NCBI GenBank assembly: GCA_049366815.1
Contig: JBMNCO010000204.1
Location: 1 to 19,039 of the forward strand
Length of the DNA stretch: 19,039 nt
DNA from: CAYNYM01 sp049366815
GTDB lineage: Bacteria; Desulfobacterota; DSM-4660; Desulfatiglandales; HGW-15
Reading direction: 5' to 3'
The notes under the pieces are model-generated. The model had not been told where the DNA came from and searched no databases. It was given only the letters and a program-made list of their open reading frames with translations. Made by a program: the position numbers and the translations under genes. Of the stretch, positions 7,735 through 15,549 are shown in pieces (the stretch's first letter is position 1; every line of letters begins with the position of its first letter).

Positions 7735-8285
7735 TTCAAAGAACTCCGGAGCAATCCCTGCGATGGCTGTTGCCGGGAAAGGGATCTCTTTGGGATTTCA
7801 TAGACATCTTCCAACAAGGCCTTGGCCGGTTCCGCCGCTTTTTCAGGAAGGATGAGGGAAATAGAAGCCCCGGTGCATGCTGCGGCGAGGACCGGAATGC
7901 CTCCTCTGCTCAGGGCGTCTAGAGCGATATCCAAGATACCGTATCGGTCTCCGAAATGGGGGCCCTGAAAATGAATCATCTCAACGGGAGAGTCTGCCCT
8001 GACGAACTTTCCCCTATTTTGATGGACAGAGACCCCCGCACAACCGAATAAATACGCCTGATACCGGCTTTCCAATACAAGCAAAAAAAGCACTTCTTCG
8101 TCTGATGAGCGCTGAGTAAGGACAAGTCGAAAATTTATCCCGGCATCCTTCCATGTCCGGATTTTTTCACTCCACTCGGCCAAAAACTCGGGTCTTATGT
8201 GAAAAACCACCATGGAAAGATCCTGGCTCACCAGGAAGCCATAGGTCTTCACCCTTTTTTCAAAATATACTGCAATCGTATCCAC
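7731..8285 (-). CDS. Tandem ACT-domain protein, aspartokinase-regulatory type
   Basis: No named family is certain. The 184-residue protein looks like two ACT modules. The first, about 12-78, is weaker. The second, about 103-163, has the pattern QGPHFGDRYGILDIALDALS then GIPVLAAACTGASISLILPE and a final helix, closely like the C-terminal ACT pair of aspartate kinase. No kinase domain is present, so it is a candidate small-molecule binding regulator rather than an enzyme. The last 20 residues look unstructured. It starts at GTG (8283-8285) with AGGAG (8294-8298) eight bases ahead. It follows a second ACT-like protein by 36 bases and overlaps the histidine kinase gene by four, so ligand binding may be tied to kinase activity. 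That link is inference. Confidence 0.72.
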   Translation of the reverse strand: MDTIAVYFEKRVKTYGFLVSQDLSMVVFHIRPEFLAEWSEKIRTWKDAGINFRLVLTQRSSDEEVLFLLVLESRYQAYLFGCAGVSVHQNRGKFVRADSPVEMIHFQGPHFGDRYGILDIALDALSRGGIPVLAAACTGASISLILPEKAAEPAKALLEDVYEIPKRSLSRQQPSQGLLRSSLK

Positions 8286-8321
8286 GCGTTCGTCTCCTGA
8301 CCAGACAAGAGGATGGCTGCT

Positions 8322-8795
8322 TCACGGGTCCTGGTCCCGCGGCAATTCCAGGTATTGCCTCACCGCCGCAACGGCGTAGTCCAGGAGTGCATAATCAGTA
8401 ATGAATGACAGAGAAGAAATAGAGGATGCCAAAGCGTGAATGTGAACCCTTGACTTGGCGAGGGCACAAAGGGACAGCCCCAGTATTTCAAAAGAAAAAC
8501 GGTGAGGATAAAGAGAAAGGGCACCCACATCAGGGACGAAATCAACACGTCCACCAAGGTGGTGCTCGGACCGGATAAGCCCCTTTGTATGGTGCAAGTC
8601 CTCGGCTGCAACACAAAAGACGGTCTGAGACGATGCTTTTGTATCTGCCCTGGTCAGGAAGATGATATTGATCCTGTTTGCCGACAGCTCCTGCAGGAGG
8701 CGCCACCGGCGGGTTTCAAGACCGGGGGGATGACAAAACCTCACGAGGGCGAGTTCACCGCTCAGTTTGATACCCCCTATCATGATTTTTTCCAT
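8322..8795 (-). CDS. Second tandem ACT-like protein
   Basis: This 157-residue protein has no certain family but shows two ACT-like repeats. The first is at about 8-75 (GELALVRFCHPPG, then RRWRLLQELSANRINIIFLTRA, then FCVAAED). The second is at about 90-152 (VGALSLYPHRFSFEILGLSLCALAK ends short here; then VHIHALASSISSLSFITD and LDYAVAAVRQYLELP). The strand-helix-strand-strand-helix-strand order is that of aspartokinase regulatory domains. It is probably a diverged partner of the neighbouring 184-residue protein and could form a heterodimer. The ATG at 8795 has only a weak ribosome binding site, and an in-frame ATG four codons later is possible. It begins 31 bases after the CheY-like gene. Confidence 0.66.
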   Translation of the reverse strand: MEKIMIGGIKLSGELALVRFCHPPGLETRRWRLLQELSANRINIIFLTRADTKASSQTVFCVAAEDLHHTKGLIRSEHHLGGRVDFVPDVGALSLYPHRFSFEILGLSLCALAKSRVHIHALASSISSLSFITDYALLDYAVAAVRQYLELPRDQDP

Positions 8796-8826
8796 GATAA
8801 CCGGCCCATCGCAGAAACAAAAGGTC

Positions 8827-9213
8827 CTAACTGAGATACTGTCCTACGATATCCATCAATTCATCCAGATCAATCGGCTTAGGGATGAATTCATCGGCCA
8901 GCGATGTCTTACCATCGATGTGCGTATAATTGGTCGACGTCACGGCTTCTCCCACGGCGGTCAAGAGAACCACGGTGATATCTTTATACTGGGGGTCTTT
9001 TTTCAATTCATCGCAGAGCACATAGCCGTTTTTTTTGGGCATCATCACATCGAGTATAATGAGATCGGGCCGCTCCTCTTTGATCTTTTCCCAGGCCATC
9101 ACCCCGTCGTAGGCCTTGGCGCTGCGATAATTTTCATTCTCCAGCTTCATGGAGACGACTTCCACCAGGTCAGGATCATCATCCACAACCAAAACAAGCT
9201 TTTTTTCTCCCAT
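8827..9213 (-). CDS. CheY-like single-domain response regulator
   Basis: This 128-residue stand-alone receiver has no output domain. Conserved residues are present: acidic pocket D11-D13, phospho-acceptor D55 in LIILDVMMPKKNGY, T85 in VLLTA and K112 in IPKPID. The ATG is well placed behind CGGAGG (9222-9227, minus strand), eight bases upstream. It is first in the signalling operon that continues through two ACT proteins and two kinases. A likely role is a phosphorelay intermediate or protein-protein regulator between the two kinases. The 148 bases in front carry a striking nested palindrome and a repeated element. Confidence 0.93.
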   Translation of the reverse strand: MGEKKLVLVVDDDPDLVEVVSMKLENENYRSAKAYDGVMAWEKIKEERPDLIILDVMMPKKNGYVLCDELKKDPQYKDITVVLLTAVGEAVTSTNYTHIDGKTSLADEFIPKPIDLDELMDIVGQYLS

Positions 9214-9251
9214 TCCGGTTACCTCCGTGTGAAGAACTTTGACCGTATGAA

Positions 9252-9315
9252 TTTAGCCCTTTCCAATAACTGTGTGGAAATCATGATTTCCTTTCGAATT
9301 TTTCAAAGGGCTAAA
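9252..9315. promoter_or_regulatory. Nested inverted-repeat structure upstream of the CheY-like gene
   Basis: TTTAGCCCTTT (9252-9262) and AAAGGGCTAAA (9305-9315) are perfect 11-bp inverted arms. Between them lies a perfect 16-bp palindrome, GGAAATCATGATTTCC (9276-9291). No T-run follows in the minus direction, so it is not a standard intrinsic terminator for metF. It lies 39 to 102 bases upstream of the start codon, where an operator or leader structure would be expected. Confidence 0.7.
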
Positions 9316-9322
9316 ATGTTAC
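9287..9322 (-). repeat. 36-nt repeated leader element, copy 2 (signalling operon)
   Basis: Read on the minus strand from 9322 to 9287, this matches 1818-1853 on the plus strand at 34 of 36 bases and keeps the same orientation relative to the downstream gene. It ends 73 bases before the CheY-like start codon and contributes one arm of the 11-bp inverted repeat. Unlike copy 1 it is not next to a ribosome binding site. Confidence 0.8.
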
Positions 9323-9361
9323 CTTTTACCTATAGGCCTGGACGGGCAAATCATATCCCGT

Positions 9362-10288
9362 CTAGCTTACCTCAGGTCTGGGAAGCAACCCAGCCCTTTC
9401 AACGACCTCGGGCACCTTTTGCTCCCATTCTATAGCCATGATATGGAAGCCCCGGACACCCTCCTCCTCTTTCAGCGCCTCAATGGTCTCCACGCAAATC
9501 TTGATGCCTTCTTCAGCCTGCTTTTCTTTCGGTACACCGGCAAGACGTTTCACCAGCTCATCGGGGACATCCATGCCCGGGACCTTATTCTTCATATATT
9601 TTGCCATGCCGGCCGATTTCATGGGAGTAACCCCGGCCAGAATGGCGACCTTTTCGTGGAGCGCCCGGTCCCTGACGCCCTGCATCCATGTCTTGAATTT
9701 GCCGAGGTTGTAGATACACTGAGTCTGGATAAAATCCGCGCCTGCCCTGACCTTTTTGGCCAGACGGGCGACCCGCAACTCGAAGGGATCTGCGAAGGGA
9801 TTGGCGGCGGCCCCGATGAACATTTGAGGAGGATTGAGGATCTCGTCGCCCCCTTGAAATTTTCCCTCATCCCGCATCCTCCTGACCATTTGGACAAACT
9901 GGATGGAATCGATGTCATACACGTTGGCGGCCGTCGGATGGTCACCAAAGCAGGGATGGTCACCGGAGAGGCAGAGCATGGTGTTGATATCGTGGGCATA
10001 GGCCCCCAGAATATCACTCTGCATGGCCAAACGGTTGCGGTCCCTCGTGACCATCTGAAGAATGGGGTGGAGGCCCGTTTGTTTTAAAAGGATACAAGCG
10101 GCAAGGCTGGACATGCGCACCACGGCCGTCTGATTGTCCGTTACATTAACGGCATCGACAAAACCCCTCAACATTTCGGCCTTTTCCCTGACCTTCTCTG
10201 GCAGGGCACCCCTGGGAGGGCCACATTCGGATGTCACAGCCAACTGCCCTGATGCCAAAACCCTTTCAAGTGCACTTTCCGTTCTCAT
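9362..10288 (-). CDS. metF: Methylenetetrahydrofolate reductase
   Basis: The enzyme interconverts 5,10-methylene- and 5-methyl-tetrahydrofolate on FAD, the methyl-branch step of the Wood-Ljungdahl pathway. The 308-residue TIM-barrel protein has the conserved catalytic Glu E21 (TSECGPPRG), the FAD-site motif TRDRNR (81-86), D110 in CLSGDHP, GAAANP (159-164) and a folate-site TQ with Q190 (FIQTQCIYN), then GVTPMKSA (219-226). Its ATG overlaps the metV stop by one base (TAATG), so the two are coupled. In acetogens MetF works in a complex with MetV, which has extra iron-sulfur clusters. With hdrA and mvhD upstream, ferredoxin- or hydrogenase-linked electron supply is likely rather than plain NADH dependence. 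Confidence 0.95.
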   Translation of the reverse strand: MRTESALERVLASGQLAVTSECGPPRGALPEKVREKAEMLRGFVDAVNVTDNQTAVVRMSSLAACILLKQTGLHPILQMVTRDRNRLAMQSDILGAYAHDINTMLCLSGDHPCFGDHPTAANVYDIDSIQFVQMVRRMRDEGKFQGGDEILNPPQMFIGAAANPFADPFELRVARLAKKVRAGADFIQTQCIYNLGKFKTWMQGVRDRALHEKVAILAGVTPMKSAGMAKYMKNKVPGMDVPDELVKRLAGVPKEKQAEEGIKICVETIEALKEEEGVRGFHIMAIEWEQKVPEVVERAGLLPRPEVS

Positions 10289-10953
10289 TATGCCAAATCC
10301 TCTCTTATAATCTTCCGAGGCCCTCCGTCCCGGCTGGTTCGCCAGTCCTTTGTCTCCATGATCTCTTCGTACCTATCCTCCAGCCCCAAGGCCTTGAGGC
10401 GGTCCCAGATAAGCTGCCAGGCACAGTCCACATCGGGATTGATCTCACATTTCCCGCTTGATGAACCACCGCAGGGCCCGTTCAGCAGCCGTTTGGAACA
10501 CCTGGCAATGGGGCAAATTCCAGCAGTCAAGCCGAGAATACAATCCCCGCACCCCTGACATCGTTCCGCCCAGACCCCCTGCCTTTCCGAGGCCCCCATG
10601 AACTTGGTGTTCACGGCCGGGAAGACGGGCTTTTCCTTGAAGCGCTTGGCGATCTCCTGAACGCCGCATCCGCATGCCATGGAAAGCACGGCGTCCACCT
10701 GATCAATGACGTTCACGAGTTCTTCCACGTATTCCGGGTCACATTGTCTTTCCAGTGTCATTTCCTTGATCTCCAGCATCTTCCCGCTCTGCATAAAGGC
10801 CATCTGAAGGGCCGATGACAGAAGGGCGACCTCCTTGCGCCCTCCTGCCGCGCAGACGGTGACGCATTCATTGCAACCCACAAGGAGAATACGACGATAG
10901 GGTTCGATGAATCCGATGATCTCCTCCACAGGCTTTCGTTCGGCTGTAATCAT
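10288..10953 (-). CDS. metV: MetV, iron-sulfur/zinc partner of methylenetetrahydrofolate reductase
   Basis: This is a 221-residue cysteine-rich subunit that mediates electron transfer to MetF. Visible cysteines are C27, C30 and C34 (GCNECVTVC), C71, C94 and C96 (ACGCG), C132, C135 and C138 (CQGCGDC), C147, C152, C161, C169 and C177, matching the MetV/MTHFR C-terminal family with its CPIARCSKRLLNGPCGG signature (147-163). The gene begins 123 bases after mvhD, with a GAGGAG-type ribosome binding site 11 bases ahead, and ends in a one-base overlap with metF. In Moorella, MetV purifies with MetF, HdrABC and MvhD; the same role is inferred here. Confidence 0.93.
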   Translation of the reverse strand: MITAERKPVEEIIGFIEPYRRILLVGCNECVTVCAAGGRKEVALLSSALQMAFMQSGKMLEIKEMTLERQCDPEYVEELVNVIDQVDAVLSMACGCGVQEIAKRFKEKPVFPAVNTKFMGASERQGVWAERCQGCGDCILGLTAGICPIARCSKRLLNGPCGGSSSGKCEINPDVDCAWQLIWDRLKALGLEDRYEEIMETKDWRTSRDGGPRKIIREDLA

Positions 10954-11076
10954 TGTCTTTGTCTCTCCTCTAGTAAGACTGTAACCATGATGTAATGTTC
11001 AACCGTTCTGGCACGCTCGGAATTTTTTCATTGGGCTCCTGAAGCTTACCGGCTGTTGCATGCATTCGGTTTAGGG

Positions 11077-11520
11077 TTATACGGCCTCCCGGACCTGACC
11101 CAAAAGTGCGGACTTGACCGGGCTTGGACCCAGTTTGCGGATTTTTTCTGTAAAATCGCCGGCGGTCCTGGCGAAGCGTTCACCCATCCCTGCGGACATC
11201 GTGATCATTTCCAGGCGCTCTCCATTGACACCGATTTCATCGAGAAGTTTCTTCACATAGGTGACGCGCCGGGTCGCCCTCAGATTCCCGTTCTTGAAAT
11301 GGCAGTCGCCCTCGAGACAACCGGCCACATAGACACCGTCGGCACCCTTTTGAAAGGCCTTCATGATATGAACGGCATCCACCTTGCCCGAGCAGGGTAC
11401 CCGGATGACATGGACATTAGGGGGGTAACACAGCCGCATGCTGCCTGCCATGTCCGCGGCCGTATAGGCACAGTAATGACAACAAAAGGCCACGATGACC
11501 GGTTCAAAGTTTCCCATCAT
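11077..11520 (-). CDS. mvhD: MvhD/FlpD-type [2Fe-2S] electron transfer subunit
   Basis: This protein of 147 residues belongs to the F420-non-reducing hydrogenase delta family, which links an electron donor to HdrA. Cysteines available for the cluster are C13, C14, C17, C31, C43 (PCSGKVD), C68 and C73 (GCLEGDC). The start overlaps the hdrA stop as ATGA, and a second ATG follows directly, so the true N-terminus could be one residue shorter. No hydrogenase or formate dehydrogenase subunit is encoded in the window, so its donor is unknown. Direct overlap with hdrA supports a physical HdrA-MvhD unit feeding MetVF. Confidence 0.93.
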   Translation of the reverse strand: MMGNFEPVIVAFCCHYCAYTAADMAGSMRLCYPPNVHVIRVPCSGKVDAVHIMKAFQKGADGVYVAGCLEGDCHFKNGNLRATRRVTYVKKLLDEIGVNGERLEMITMSAGMGERFARTAGDFTEKIRKLGPSPVKSALLGQVREAV

Positions 11521-14500
11521 GTCGTTATCCTTTCCAGAAGGCCGTTCAGCTTGGCCATGATCTGATCATCCTCGAACTGCATGAGCTGGATGGCCTTGGC
11601 GGGGCATTCGGCGGCACAGACGCCACAGCCGTGACATTTCGCCGGATCGATTTCCGAATACCCTTCGGCGTTGATAAAAGGGACCCCAAAGGGACAGGCC
11701 CGAACGCAAATCAGACAGGCCGCGCATCTTTTCCCGTCAACCCGCGCAACCGCTGCGCCAAGGTTGATGGTCTTTCTGGCCAGAAGGGTCTGGGCCCGTC
11801 CCGCCGCCGCCTGGGCCTGGGCGATGCACTCGCGGATCGTCTTGGGGGCGTGGGCCGTGCCGGCCACAAAAAAACCGCGGATCGGCAGATCCACAGGTCT
11901 CAGTTTAACGTGGTCTTCCAAAAAATAACCGTCCCCCGTCCTGGGGAGGTGAAAGATCATGGAAAGGTCTTCGGTGCCTTCTTCGTCGGCCACCAGACCG
12001 GTGCTCAGGGCCAGACAGTCCGCCGGAATCTCCAGATCGCGATCCAGGATCGTTTCATGAAAGGTGACGACGATCCGATCATTTTCGCCTCTTACAAGCG
12101 GTTCACTTTCCGTGTTATAGCGGAAGAACTTGACCCCGAGTTCACGCGCCCTTCTGTAATAATCCTCCTGAAATCCGTAGGTCCGCATGTCACGGTAAAG
12201 TACGGAAATTTGGGCCGAGGGATGAAGATCAAGGACTCTTAGGGCGTTCTTTATGGCGGACTGGCAACAGAGCCTCGAACAATTCGGATTTTCAGGGGTT
12301 CGGGACCCTACGCATTGAATCATTACAACCTGCTCCCAGGTCTTGACCAGATCGGGCTGATCATCGATCAGGCGATCGAGATCAAGTTGGGTCATGACGG
12401 CCTTGTGTTGATCCAGGAGATATCCCGGCGGCCGATTCGCAAGGGCCCCTGTAGCCAGGATCGTGACCCCGTGATTGATCTGCCTGTAAAACATCCGTCT
12501 GCCGACCTGCACTCCTGTCTTAAAAAAGCCCGGCATGCCGGTATGGTCAACGATGACGGCCCTGGTGATGACCTGAATGTTGTCATGATTCGTGGTCCTT
12601 TTGATCAGGTCTCCCATATAGGCCTGGACATCTTCGCCCTCCAGGGTCCGGTGAATGTCTCTGGCCAACCCGCCCAATTCGGGGGATTTCTCCACGAGAT
12701 AGACCTTAAAACCCTGGTCGGCCAAAATGAGGGCGGCATTCATCCCCGTCACTCCACCGCCCACCACGAGGACGTCCTGATTCATGGGAAGGATATGCTC
12801 GGTAAGCGGGTGAGACAGGGCAACGGCAGCGGCCGACATCCGGAGGGCGTCCTTGGCCTTGTTCAGGGCTTCGGCCGGATGATCCAGGTGCACCCAGGTG
12901 CCCTGATCGCGGATATTGGCCATTTCCACCAGGTATTTGTTGAGCCCGGCCCTGCGCACGGTGTCCTGAAACAGGATCTCGTGGGTTCTGGGTGAACACC
13001 CGCCGATGACGACCCTGTTGAGTTGCTTATCCCGTATGATCTCCTGAACCCGTTCAAGGGATTCACGGGAACAGCCGTGGCCGATCTCTTCCGCGACAGC
13101 CACCCGGGGAAGCTTACGGGCATAGGCGACCAGTTCTCCCACGGAGATAAGGCCTCCGATATTGGATCCACAGTCGCAAACAAAGATGCCGAGCCTGGGC
13201 TCTTCATGACTCACATCCCTCTCCGGCGGGAATGCATCCCGGTCTTCGAAGGTCTCTTGGGAGCGGTACATGTTTCGAGAGGCCATGCAGGCGGCGGCAC
13301 TCGCCTGGACCATGGTTTCGGGAATGTCCTTGGGGCTTTCGAAGAGCCCGCAGACATAGATCCCCGGCCTGGACGTGGTCACAGGGGCGAAACCGGAGGT
13401 CTTGACAAAATGATGCTCATTGAGCTCGATACCCATCTCCCGGGACAGATCAACCAGTTCATCCGGGACACGAAACCCTGTGGATAGGACCACCATGTCG
13501 AAGATCTCTGTTTTAATCGCCTCGTCGCCTTCTTCAAAATAGGTGATGGACAGGTTGTCCGCCTCCGTATCGTATTCCACGGTATGGGGACGAGTGCGGA
13601 CAAAACGGATGGCAAAATCCCTTTTGGCCCGCTGATAATAGAGTTCGTAGTCCTTGCCGGATGTCCTCATATCCATATAAAAGACCACGGTTTCAATGTC
13701 GTCCTGAAAACGCTCCTTGGTGACCATCGCCTCCTTGAGTGCATACATGCAGCAGGCGCTTGAGCAGTAGGGGACACTTCCGGCAGTGATGCCGCGTGAA
13801 CCTACGCACTGGATCCAGGCGATCTTTCTCGGTTGCCTGCCGTCGGAAGGACGATTCAGCTCGCCGTGGGTTGGACCGGAGGCGGAAAGGATACGCTCGT
13901 ACTCCAGGGACGTCACAACATTGGGGTAGAAGCCGTAGCCGTACCCCTCCAGCACGCCGGGATCAAAGAGTTCGGCCCCCGGGGCCAGGACTATCGTCTC
14001 CACCTGCACTTCCCGAATGACTTCCCTATCCTGGGGAAGGATGGCACCCGCCTTACAGATCCGAACCAGTCCTTCCATATCATGGCACCGGTCTCTGTCT
14101 ATGGAAAAGGCATAGGGCGTTGCCTGGGGATAACGCATGCACGTGGGGGCCCGATGATCAAGGCCCGGAGTGAAGCGGACACATTCGGGAAATTGCTTTA
14201 GACACGCACCGCATGCGGTACACCTTTCCGTGTCAATAAAACGAGGGGCACACTTTAGGGTGACCCTGAAATTTCCCGCTTCCCCTTCCACCTTTGCGGC
14301 ACGGGTCATGGTCAGAAGATCGATATGCAACTGCCTTCCGCTCTCAGCAAGGTGGGGAGACAGGGTGCACAGATCGCAATTATTGGTCGGGAAGGTGCGA
14401 TCCAATTGCGTCATCAGACCTCCGATAGCGGGGGCCTTATCGATCAGGATCACATCCTTTCCTGTCTCTGCGAGGTCCAGGGCGGCCTTGATGCCACCCA

Positions 14501-14558
14501 GGCCTCCACCTATGACGAGTGCCTTTTTGCTGCCTGTTTGATCCCTATAGTCTTCCAT
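11517..14558 (-). CDS. hdrA: Double-length HdrA-like flavin/iron-sulfur protein
   Basis: This 1013-residue HdrA is much longer than the roughly 650-residue methanogen form and contains two flavin modules. Module 1: FAD motif GGGLGG (17-22), FPTNNCDLCTLSP (56-68), Fe-S cysteines C113, C116, C119 and C126, IQCVGSR (249-255), CSSACC (265-270). Residues 455-580 then match the N-terminal HdrA domain (FVCDCGSNIGG at 459-469, C496, CSPRTHE at 521-527). Module 2: GGGVTG (600-605), IQCVGSR (748-753), CSRLCC (760-765). The C-terminus has two ferredoxin motifs, C945/C948/C951/C955 and C975/C978/C981/C985. In module 2 the position of the module 1 CDLC motif reads LEGEDVQAY and has no cysteine, so the modules are not equivalent. 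It is followed by mvhD and metVF but no hdrB or hdrC, so it likely moves electrons between MvhD, ferredoxin and MetVF. An AAAAGGG site precedes the ATG. Confidence 0.93.
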   Translation of the reverse strand: MEDYRDQTGSKKALVIGGGLGGIKAALDLAETGKDVILIDKAPAIGGLMTQLDRTFPTNNCDLCTLSPHLAESGRQLHIDLLTMTRAAKVEGEAGNFRVTLKCAPRFIDTERCTACGACLKQFPECVRFTPGLDHRAPTCMRYPQATPYAFSIDRDRCHDMEGLVRICKAGAILPQDREVIREVQVETIVLAPGAELFDPGVLEGYGYGFYPNVVTSLEYERILSASGPTHGELNRPSDGRQPRKIAWIQCVGSRGITAGSVPYCSSACCMYALKEAMVTKERFQDDIETVVFYMDMRTSGKDYELYYQRAKRDFAIRFVRTRPHTVEYDTEADNLSITYFEEGDEAIKTEIFDMVVLSTGFRVPDELVDLSREMGIELNEHHFVKTSGFAPVTTSRPGIYVCGLFESPKDIPETMVQASAAACMASRNMYRSQETFEDRDAFPPERDVSHEEPRLGIFVCDCGSNIGGLISVGELVAYARKLPRVAVAEEIGHGCSRESLERVQEIIRDKQLNRVVIGGCSPRTHEILFQDTVRRAGLNKYLVEMANIRDQGTWVHLDHPAEALNKAKDALRMSAAAVALSHPLTEHILPMNQDVLVVGGGVTGMNAALILADQGFKVYLVEKSPELGGLARDIHRTLEGEDVQAYMGDLIKRTTNHDNIQVITRAVIVDHTGMPGFFKTGVQVGRRMFYRQINHGVTILATGALANRPPGYLLDQHKAVMTQLDLDRLIDDQPDLVKTWEQVVMIQCVGSRTPENPNCSRLCCQSAIKNALRVLDLHPSAQISVLYRDMRTYGFQEDYYRRARELGVKFFRYNTESEPLVRGENDRIVVTFHETILDRDLEIPADCLALSTGLVADEEGTEDLSMIFHLPRTGDGYFLEDHVKLRPVDLPIRGFFVAGTAHAPKTIRECIAQAQAAAGRAQTLLARKTINLGAAVARVDGKRCAACLICVRACPFGVPFINAEGYSEIDPAKCHGCGVCAAECPAKAIQLMQFEDDQIMAKLNGLLERITT

Positions 14559-14676
14559 GATGCCCTTTTCATTACTTCAGATTATTTGGAGGCACAGTCT
14601 CATGCGGCTCAGATACGCGTGGGGCACGGACATGTCATAACACTGCAGGATTACCCTTTGGTGGTTTAAAACCGAA

Positions 14677-15549
14677 TCAGAGATCCGCGCAGTCCAGGAT
14701 TTCAGGTAGCCTGTGCTCCCATCCCAATGTGATGATTTGAACGCCCTGGGCAAGGCCCTTGAGGTTTTTGATCGTTTCACCGGCGATAAGGATCCCCTCC
14801 ATTTCCCGATCCTTCGCCTGACGCATCCGTTTGATCAATTCCTCTGAAATATGAACCCCCGGCTCATAGGTCGCCATATATCTGGCAATGCCGACTGTCT
14901 TCAGCAAAAAGATACTGGGGATAATCGGGACGCCCAACCCCTTTGCCCCGTCCATAAAAGAAGAAAAACGCTCCAGATCAAACACGGACGGGGCCAGGAC
15001 AAAACCGGCTCCTGCCTCCACCTTTCTTTTCGTTTTTTCGAGTTCCTTCTCCAGTCCTTCGTCGTCAGACCACGGCCCGATGGTACACCCCACATTGAAA
15101 GAGGGCGCTCCGTTCAGCTCAAAACCTGCCATATCCACGCCCCGTTGCAGGGACTGAACAGCGCGGAAGATCTCCCATTCATCCAGGTCGTCCACGGTCT
15201 TGGCATCCACATGGTCCCCGGCATTCATGGGCTCGCCCTCCAGGACTACAATATTTTGAATGCCCAGGACATTGGCCGCAAGGATATCGCCCTGAATGGC
15301 CATCCGGTTTCGATCCCGCCCGTAGATATGGATAATGGGTTCAATGCTGTTTTGATGCATGAGCGCTCCTCCGGCCAGGGCACTCATCCTCATCACCCCA
15401 TTGTCCATGTCCGGAATCACGACGGCGTCGACCCGGCCCTTGATGCGACGGGCATTTGTCACGAGCTCTGAGATATTCACACCCTTGGGCGTATTCATCT
15501 CGGCCAACACTATGAATTTTCCTGCCGACAATCGTTTCTGAAAGCCCAT
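14677..15549 (-). CDS. Divergent MetF paralogue
   Basis: This 290-residue protein has the MetF TIM-barrel family pattern but differs at key sites from the canonical MetF encoded downstream. Kept: the catalytic-type Glu E17 (VLAEMNTPKG) and YGRDRNR (77-83). Changed: the SGD of the folate site becomes EGE (104-106), GAAANP becomes VGCTIGP (153-159), and the folate-contact TQ becomes AP (186-187). It may act on another pterin or carrier, act as a regulatory or structural subunit, or supply a second flavin to the HdrA complex. It leads the hdrA-mvhD-metVF run, 118 bases ahead of hdrA. The ATG at 15547-15549 has an AAGGA site eight bases ahead. Confidence 0.85.
   Translation of the reverse strand: MGFQKRLSAGKFIVLAEMNTPKGVNISELVTNARRIKGRVDAVVIPDMDNGVMRMSALAGGALMHQNSIEPIIHIYGRDRNRMAIQGDILAANVLGIQNIVVLEGEPMNAGDHVDAKTVDDLDEWEIFRAVQSLQRGVDMAGFELNGAPSFNVGCTIGPWSDDEGLEKELEKTKRKVEAGAGFVLAPSVFDLERFSSFMDGAKGLGVPIIPSIFLLKTVGIARYMATYEPGVHISEELIKRMRQAKDREMEGILIAGETIKNLKGLAQGVQIITLGWEHRLPEILDCADL

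Noticed and set aside
8767..9435. Plus-strand frame opposite the CheY-like gene
   Set aside because: It covers a clear receiver gene in antisense and the palindromic intergenic region; no motif is visible.
11007..11024. TGGCACG as a sigma-54 -24 element
   Set aside because: It is on the strand opposite the operon and the -12 GC is absent at the required spacing.
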